Shown here in pieces: positions 6,226 through 9,658 of a DNA stretch of 9,658 bases. The notes below the pieces were generated by a model. The model saw only the letters and a list, made by a program, of their open reading frames with translations, was not told the origin of the DNA and did not search any database. Position 1 is the stretch's first letter; each line of letters starts with the position of its first letter. The DNA is taken from NCBI GenBank assembly GCA_018715425.1, contig DVLR01000014.1:1-9658 (forward strand). The letters run 5' to 3'. This stretch comes from Candidatus Merdenecus merdavium (GTDB taxonomy: Bacteria; Bacillota; Clostridia; Lachnospirales; Lachnospiraceae). Made by a program: the position numbers and the translations under genes.

Positions 6226-8421
6226 ATGAAATCACTTGTTATTGCAGAAAAACCATCAGTAGGGAGAGATATTGCTAGAGTTTTGAAATGTAATCAAAAA
6301 TCACCTACTAGTATAGAAGGAAGCAAATACGTAGTTACTTGGGGCTTAGGCCATTTAGTATCCTTAGCCCCCCCAGAAAAGTATGATATGAAGTATAAAG
6401 AATGGAAGATGGAGGATTTGCCCATCATCCCTAAAAAAATGAAGTTTGAGGTTTTAAAACAAACCAGTAAACAGTATGGTGCTGTAAAGAGGTTGATTCA
6501 CAGAAAAGATATTCATGAAATTATCATTGCAACAGATGCAGGAAGAGAAGGTGAACTAGTTGCTAGATTAATTTTAGAAGAAGCTAGAAATGTAAAGCCC
6601 ATGAAAAGGCTTTGGATATCTTCTGTGACAGATAAAGCTATTACTGAAGGATTTAAGAAACTAAAGCCATCGAAGGAATACGATAACCTATATATGGCTG
6701 CACTTTCAAGAGCAGAGGCTGATTGGTTGGTTGGCATGAATGCATCAAGGGCTTTGACCTGTAAGTTTAATGCTCAATTATCATGTGGACGTGTACAAAC
6801 ACCTACCTTGGCTATGATTGCTGCTAGGGAAAAGGAGATAAAAGATTTTATTCCCAAGCCTTATTTCGGTTTGACGGCTCTAGGTAGAGGAATTCTATTT
6901 ACTTGGCAAGAAGAAAGAAGCAAGAGTGTCCGATCATTTGATAAACAAAAAGTTGATAGGATATTTTCTGAATTGTCAAAAAAACCTTTAATCATAAAAA
7001 ATATTGAAAAGCAGAAGAAGAAAAGCTATGCACCAGCCCTTTATAATTTAACAGAACTGCAAAGAGATGCGAATAAACGATTTCAGTATTCAGCCAAGGA
7101 AACCTTAGATATTATGCAAAGACTTTATGAGCATCATAAAGTCTTAACTTATCCACGTACAGACTCTAGATACTTAAGTGATGATGTGATACCAACATTA
7201 CAAGAGAGATTAAAAGCTTGTGCAGTAGGGCCATATAAGAAAATTGCTAGCCGCCTAAGTATTCAAACAATAAAAGGAAAACCAGCTTTTGTAAACAATG
7301 CAAAAGTGTCTGATCATCATGCCATCATTCCCACGGAGGAGTTTGTTCAATTAGATAAAATGTCTAAAGAAGAAAGAAGAATTTATGATCTGGTGATCAA
7401 ACGTTTTTTATCCGTATTATTGCCACCTTTTGAATATGAGCAAACTATTTTAACGGCTACCATAGGAAAAGAAATATTTACTGCAAGAGGAAAGGTCGTT
7501 ATCAAACAGGGATTTAAAGAAGTTTATGATGGAATGGATGAAGGAAGTGATGATGAGGAAGAAGTAAAAGATCAATCCTTACCAAACATGGAAAAGGGCG
7601 AGGAAATTTTATCTATTCTTTTAAAACAAACATCAGGGAAAACGACTCCTCCTAAACCCTTTAATGAAGCTACTTTACTATCGGCCATGGAGAATCCAAC
7701 ACAGTATATGACAACCCATGATAAAAATGCTGCAAAAACCTTACATGAAACAGGTGGTCTGGGTACTGTGGCAACGAGAGCAGATATTATCGAAAAACTT
7801 TTTTCCTCCTTTCTTCTAGAAAAAAAAGGAAAGGATATCTATACCACAGGGAAAGCTAGACAACTATTAGAATTAGTCCCAGAAGACTTAAAGAAACCAG
7901 AATTAACAGCCCATTGGGAAACGAATCTTTCTAGAATAGCAAATGGGAACTTAGACAGAAATACCTTTATGACCGATATTCAATCCTATTCTATGGATTT
8001 AATAAAGGAAATCAAAACCTCAACAGGCATATTTAAACATGATAATTTAACCAATAAGATATGTCCAGATTGTGGGAAAAAACTTTTAGAGGTAAAAGGG
8101 AAAAATAGTAGGATGTTAGTATGTCAAGATAGAGAATGTGGGTATCGCCAAACCATATCTAGAACGTCTAATGCTAGATGTCCTGTATGTCATAAAAGGA
8201 TGGAAATCATAGGTAGTGGAGAAGCAAGTACTTTTATTTGTTCTTGTGGTCATAAAGAAAAGATGGATAAGTTTCAAGAAAGAAGAAAAAAGGAAGGGAA
8301 AGATGTAACAAAAAAGGATGTGGCTAATTATATGAAGAAACAAAAAAAAGAAGCTGCAGAGCCCATTAATAATGCCTTTGCCTCAGCGTTAGCAAACATA
8401 AAACTTGATAAAGATGAATGA
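6226..8421 (+). CDS. topB: DNA topoisomerase III (type IA)
   Basis: Type IA topoisomerase that passes single strands and decatenates replication or recombination intermediates. The N-terminal TOPRIM domain has KSLVIAEKPSVG (acidic E8) and IIATDAGREGELVARLI (about 100-116). The core has MNASRALTCKFNAQLSCGRVQTPT, and the nucleophile is Y309 in LTYPRTDSRYL. Further blocks are DHHAIIPTE, EATLLSAMENP and GLGTVATRADIIEKLF. The C-terminus carries two four-cysteine ribbons (C613/C616/C633/C638 and C652/C655/C672/C674, the last pair being CxC), then a Lys-rich tail. At 731 residues it is close to Bacillus TopB. GAGG at 6217-6220 sits 5 bases from this ATG but only 2 from the adjacent ATG at 6223, so the second Met is preferred. 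A C7 run at 6368-6374 codes LAPPE. No plasmid or conjugation genes lie nearby, so this is presumably the chromosomal enzyme. Confidence 0.96.
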   Translation: MKSLVIAEKPSVGRDIARVLKCNQKSPTSIEGSKYVVTWGLGHLVSLAPPEKYDMKYKEWKMEDLPIIPKKMKFEVLKQTSKQYGAVKRLIHRKDIHEIIIATDAGREGELVARLILEEARNVKPMKRLWISSVTDKAITEGFKKLKPSKEYDNLYMAALSRAEADWLVGMNASRALTCKFNAQLSCGRVQTPTLAMIAAREKEIKDFIPKPYFGLTALGRGILFTWQEERSKSVRSFDKQKVDRIFSELSKKPLIIKNIEKQKKKSYAPALYNLTELQRDANKRFQYSAKETLDIMQRLYEHHKVLTYPRTDSRYLSDDVIPTLQERLKACAVGPYKKIASRLSIQTIKGKPAFVNNAKVSDHHAIIPTEEFVQLDKMSKEERRIYDLVIKRFLSVLLPPFEYEQTILTATIGKEIFTARGKVVIKQGFKEVYDGMDEGSDDEEEVKDQSLPNMEKGEEILSILLKQTSGKTTPPKPFNEATLLSAMENPTQYMTTHDKNAAKTLHETGGLGTVATRADIIEKLFSSFLLEKKGKDIYTTGKARQLLELVPEDLKKPELTAHWETNLSRIANGNLDRNTFMTDIQSYSMDLIKEIKTSTGIFKHDNLTNKICPDCGKKLLEVKGKNSRMLVCQDRECGYRQTISRTSNARCPVCHKRMEIIGSGEASTFICSCGHKEKMDKFQERRKKEGKDVTKKDVANYMKKQKKEAAEPINNAFASALANIKLDKDE

Positions 8422-8489
8422 ATACTTCATTTCTGAACATACTACTTATTAGCTTTTAGAGTTAAAATTATCTGAAAAGGAGATGTAGT

Positions 8490-9200
8490 ATGGCAGATAA
8501 ATCCAATGAAAAAAAGAACGAAGAATTAAAAAAGGAAGAAACCCAAGGGGAACAAGTGAAAGAATTTGGACAATTAACATTGGATAATAATGATAGAGAA
8601 CATAAGATTCATTTAATCTCTATTATAGGAGAGATTGAAGGCCACGAATGTTTACCAAATCATACGAAAACTACAAAGTATGAACATGTTTTGCCTCAGC
8701 TTGCTGCAATAGAAGATAGCAAGGATATTGACGGAGTTTTGATTTTATTAAATACAGTTGGTGGAGATGTAGAAGCAGGTCTAGCAATTGCAGAAATGAT
8801 CTCATCACTAAGTAAGCCAACGGTTTCTTTAGTACTAGGAGGGAGTCATTCCATCGGTGTGCCACTAGCTGTTTCTGCAGATTATTCCTTTATTGTACCA
8901 AGTGCAACTATGATTATTCATCCAGTAAGAATGAGTGGAACTGTGATCGGTGTCTCTCAAACCTATAAATACTTTGAAAAAATACAAGATCGAATCGTAG
9001 ACTTTATTATCCGTAGCTCTACTATGAAGGCGGAACGGTTAAGACAACTTATGTTAGATACGGATACCCTTGCCAAAGATGTAGGTTCTATTTTAATTGG
9101 GAAAGAATCTGTAACAGAGGGATTAATCAATGAAGTAGGAGGAATTAAGGAGGCTATGGCCCATCTCTATACAATGATAGAAGAGAAAAAAGAGAAGTAA
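8490..9200 (+). CDS. tepA: ClpP-family serine protease, TepA/YmfB type
   Basis: Member of the ClpP/crotonase fold group, close to Bacillus TepA, which was described as translocation-enhancing. The first 28 residues are Lys/Glu-rich and probably disordered; there is no signal peptide, so it is cytoplasmic. ILLNTVGGDVEAGLAIAEMI (85-104) is the oxyanion and strand block, S121 in GGSHSIGVPLA is the expected nucleophile and H144 in MIIHPVR the expected base. The position of the ClpP catalytic Asp aligns with G199 (DVGSILIGKESVTEGLI); Bacillus TepA, as I recall it, also has Gly there, so this is probably a family trait rather than a mutation. At 236 residues it is normal for TepA. AAGGAG at 8477-8482 is 7 bases before the ATG. 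topB ends 68 bases upstream with no clear terminator between, so the two may be co-transcribed. Substrate and cleavage activity are unknown. Confidence 0.87.
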   Translation: MADKSNEKKNEELKKEETQGEQVKEFGQLTLDNNDREHKIHLISIIGEIEGHECLPNHTKTTKYEHVLPQLAAIEDSKDIDGVLILLNTVGGDVEAGLAIAEMISSLSKPTVSLVLGGSHSIGVPLAVSADYSFIVPSATMIIHPVRMSGTVIGVSQTYKYFEKIQDRIVDFIIRSSTMKAERLRQLMLDTDTLAKDVGSILIGKESVTEGLINEVGGIKEAMAHLYTMIEEKKEK

Positions 9201-9226
9201 GTATGTTTCAGAGGTGATTTTTATAT

Positions 9227-9255
9227 TTGTATATCAAATTATATTATGATATAAT
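9227..9255 (+). promoter_or_regulatory. Extended -10 promoter upstream of uppP
   Basis: TTGTAT (9227-9232) and a perfect TATAAT (9250-9255) are 17 bases apart, and TGA at 9247-9249 gives the extended -10 TGn. This is the best sigma-A type promoter in the window. Transcription would begin near 9262, leaving a leader of about 120 bases before the uppP ATG. It shows uppP is probably expressed independently of the TepA-type gene. Confidence 0.7.
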
Positions 9256-9316
9256 ACACCTGTTAATAGATAAAGGAAAACGTACACGATAAAAACAAAC
9301 TTAAGATAAAAAACAT

Positions 9317-9350
9317 ACCCATAATCATGAGGAATCCCATGATTGTGGGT
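9317..9350 (+). other. 13-bp hairpin in the uppP leader
   Basis: Arms 9317-9329 (ACCCATAATCATG) and 9338-9350 (CATGATTGTGGGT) pair over 13 positions, with one U-G wobble (9322/9345) and an 8-base loop in which GG and CC may also pair. On the + strand no U-run follows. On the - strand the hairpin is followed by ATG and then six Ts (complement of the A-run at 9308-9313), which looks like an intrinsic terminator for leftward transcription. It may be a leader structure of uppP, a transcript barrier, or both. No known riboswitch class is recognised. Confidence 0.55.
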
Positions 9351-9370
9351 CCTGTATTGTAAAGAATACG

Positions 9371-9377
9371 AAGGAGG
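9371..9377 (+). promoter_or_regulatory. Strong ribosome-binding site of uppP
   Basis: AAGGAGG six bases before the ATG at 9384, near-perfect complementarity to the 3' end of 16S rRNA. It fixes the start of a gene that is cut by the right edge of the window. Confidence 0.85.
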
Positions 9378-9383
9378 GAACAG

Positions 9384-9658
9384 ATGTCAGTTTTACAAGC
9401 AATCATTATGGGAATTATACAGGGAATCACAGAGTTCCTACCAGTCAGTAGCTCTGGACATTTAGCAATTTTTCAGAATTTATTTCACATTGAAACAGGA
9501 ACGGATTTATTATTTGATGTGATGTTACATATTGGGACATTAATTGCTGTATGTACAGTCTTCTATAAAGATATTAGCAGGTTAATCATTGAATCCATGA
9601 AAATATGTTATGATATCTACGATAATGCAAGACTTTATATACATAATAAAAAGACGAA
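9384..9658 (+). CDS. uppP: Undecaprenyl-diphosphate phosphatase UppP/BacA, 3'-truncated by window
   Basis: Integral membrane enzyme that dephosphorylates undecaprenyl diphosphate, recycling the lipid carrier for peptidoglycan and giving bacitracin tolerance. Only the first 91 residues are present; the frame is open to the end of the window. The family signature lies at residues 14-27 (GITEFLPVSSSGHL), with the key acidic residue E17, S23 and H26 matching E. coli E21, S27 and H30. Q13 stands where E. coli has E17, which is common in other phyla. A second hydrophobic block, LLFDVMLHIGTLIAV (about 43-57), matches the conserved FDV-x-LH-x-GT region, followed by the positively charged loop YKDISRLI. 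The residues 70-91 (YDIYDNARLYIHNKK) look like a cytoplasmic loop. It has its own promoter and a 120-base leader. It shares the peptidoglycan theme with alr at the left edge. The identification is secure despite truncation. Confidence 0.95.
   Translation, partial: MSVLQAIIMGIIQGITEFLPVSSSGHLAIFQNLFHIETGTDLLFDVMLHIGTLIAVCTVFYKDISRLIIESMKICYDIYDNARLYIHNKKT

Noticed and set aside
6226..8421. topB as a marker of a plasmid or integrative element
   Set aside because: Such elements often carry topB, but there is no relaxase, type IV secretion, integrase or partition gene here, and the neighbours are housekeeping genes.
1..9658. Search by eye for tRNA, rRNA, CRISPR arrays, IS ends or phage genes
   Set aside because: No repeated spacer pattern, no transposase or integrase motifs, and no cloverleaf-like block in the short intergenic gaps.

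Overview
The window reads as an ordinary chromosomal stretch from a low-GC Gram-positive anaerobe, most likely class Clostridia and perhaps Lachnospirales. The DNA is visibly AT-rich, ribosome-binding sites are strong (AAGGAG, GGAGG), and the gene types are those of Firmicutes: alr next to mazF/ndoA, a TepA-type ClpP relative, and a topoisomerase III ending in zinc ribbons. The order-level placement is inference. All nine genes lie on the + strand. There is no RNA gene, insertion sequence, CRISPR array or phage gene, and no gene-free gap longer than about 185 bases.

Layout: 1-1091 is the 3' part of alanine racemase (alr), whose start lies before the window. 1092-1215 is a short spacer holding a perfect TATAAT and a 14-bp dyad. 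1216-1563 is a MazF/NdoA-type RNase toxin, best started at a GTG and with no antitoxin gene beside it. 1653-3017 is a CNNM/CorC-type membrane protein with a CBS pair, but with a degraded membrane-domain signature. 3041-3769 is a YebC-family protein, 23 bases downstream. 3852-4790 is an uncharacterised protein with a zinc-ribbon N-terminus and a CFI-box-like motif. 4815-6095 is an O-acetylhomoserine sulfhydrylase-type PLP enzyme, 24 bases later. 6096-6225 contains a long stem-loop, probably a terminator. 6226-8421 is topB, 8490-9200 is a TepA-type ClpP relative, and 9201-9383 carries a well-formed extended -10 promoter and a 13-bp hairpin ahead of uppP, which runs off the right edge at 9658.

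The genes mostly do separate housekeeping jobs rather than forming one pathway. Alr and UppP both serve peptidoglycan synthesis (D-alanine supply and recycling of the undecaprenyl carrier). MetY makes homocysteine or methionine precursors, TopB resolves DNA topology and YebC acts in translation or regulation. I see no new multi-gene system. The points most worth a second look are the apparently solitary mazF with its upstream palindrome, the divergent CNNM protein, the zinc-ribbon/CFI-box protein, and the leader of uppP.
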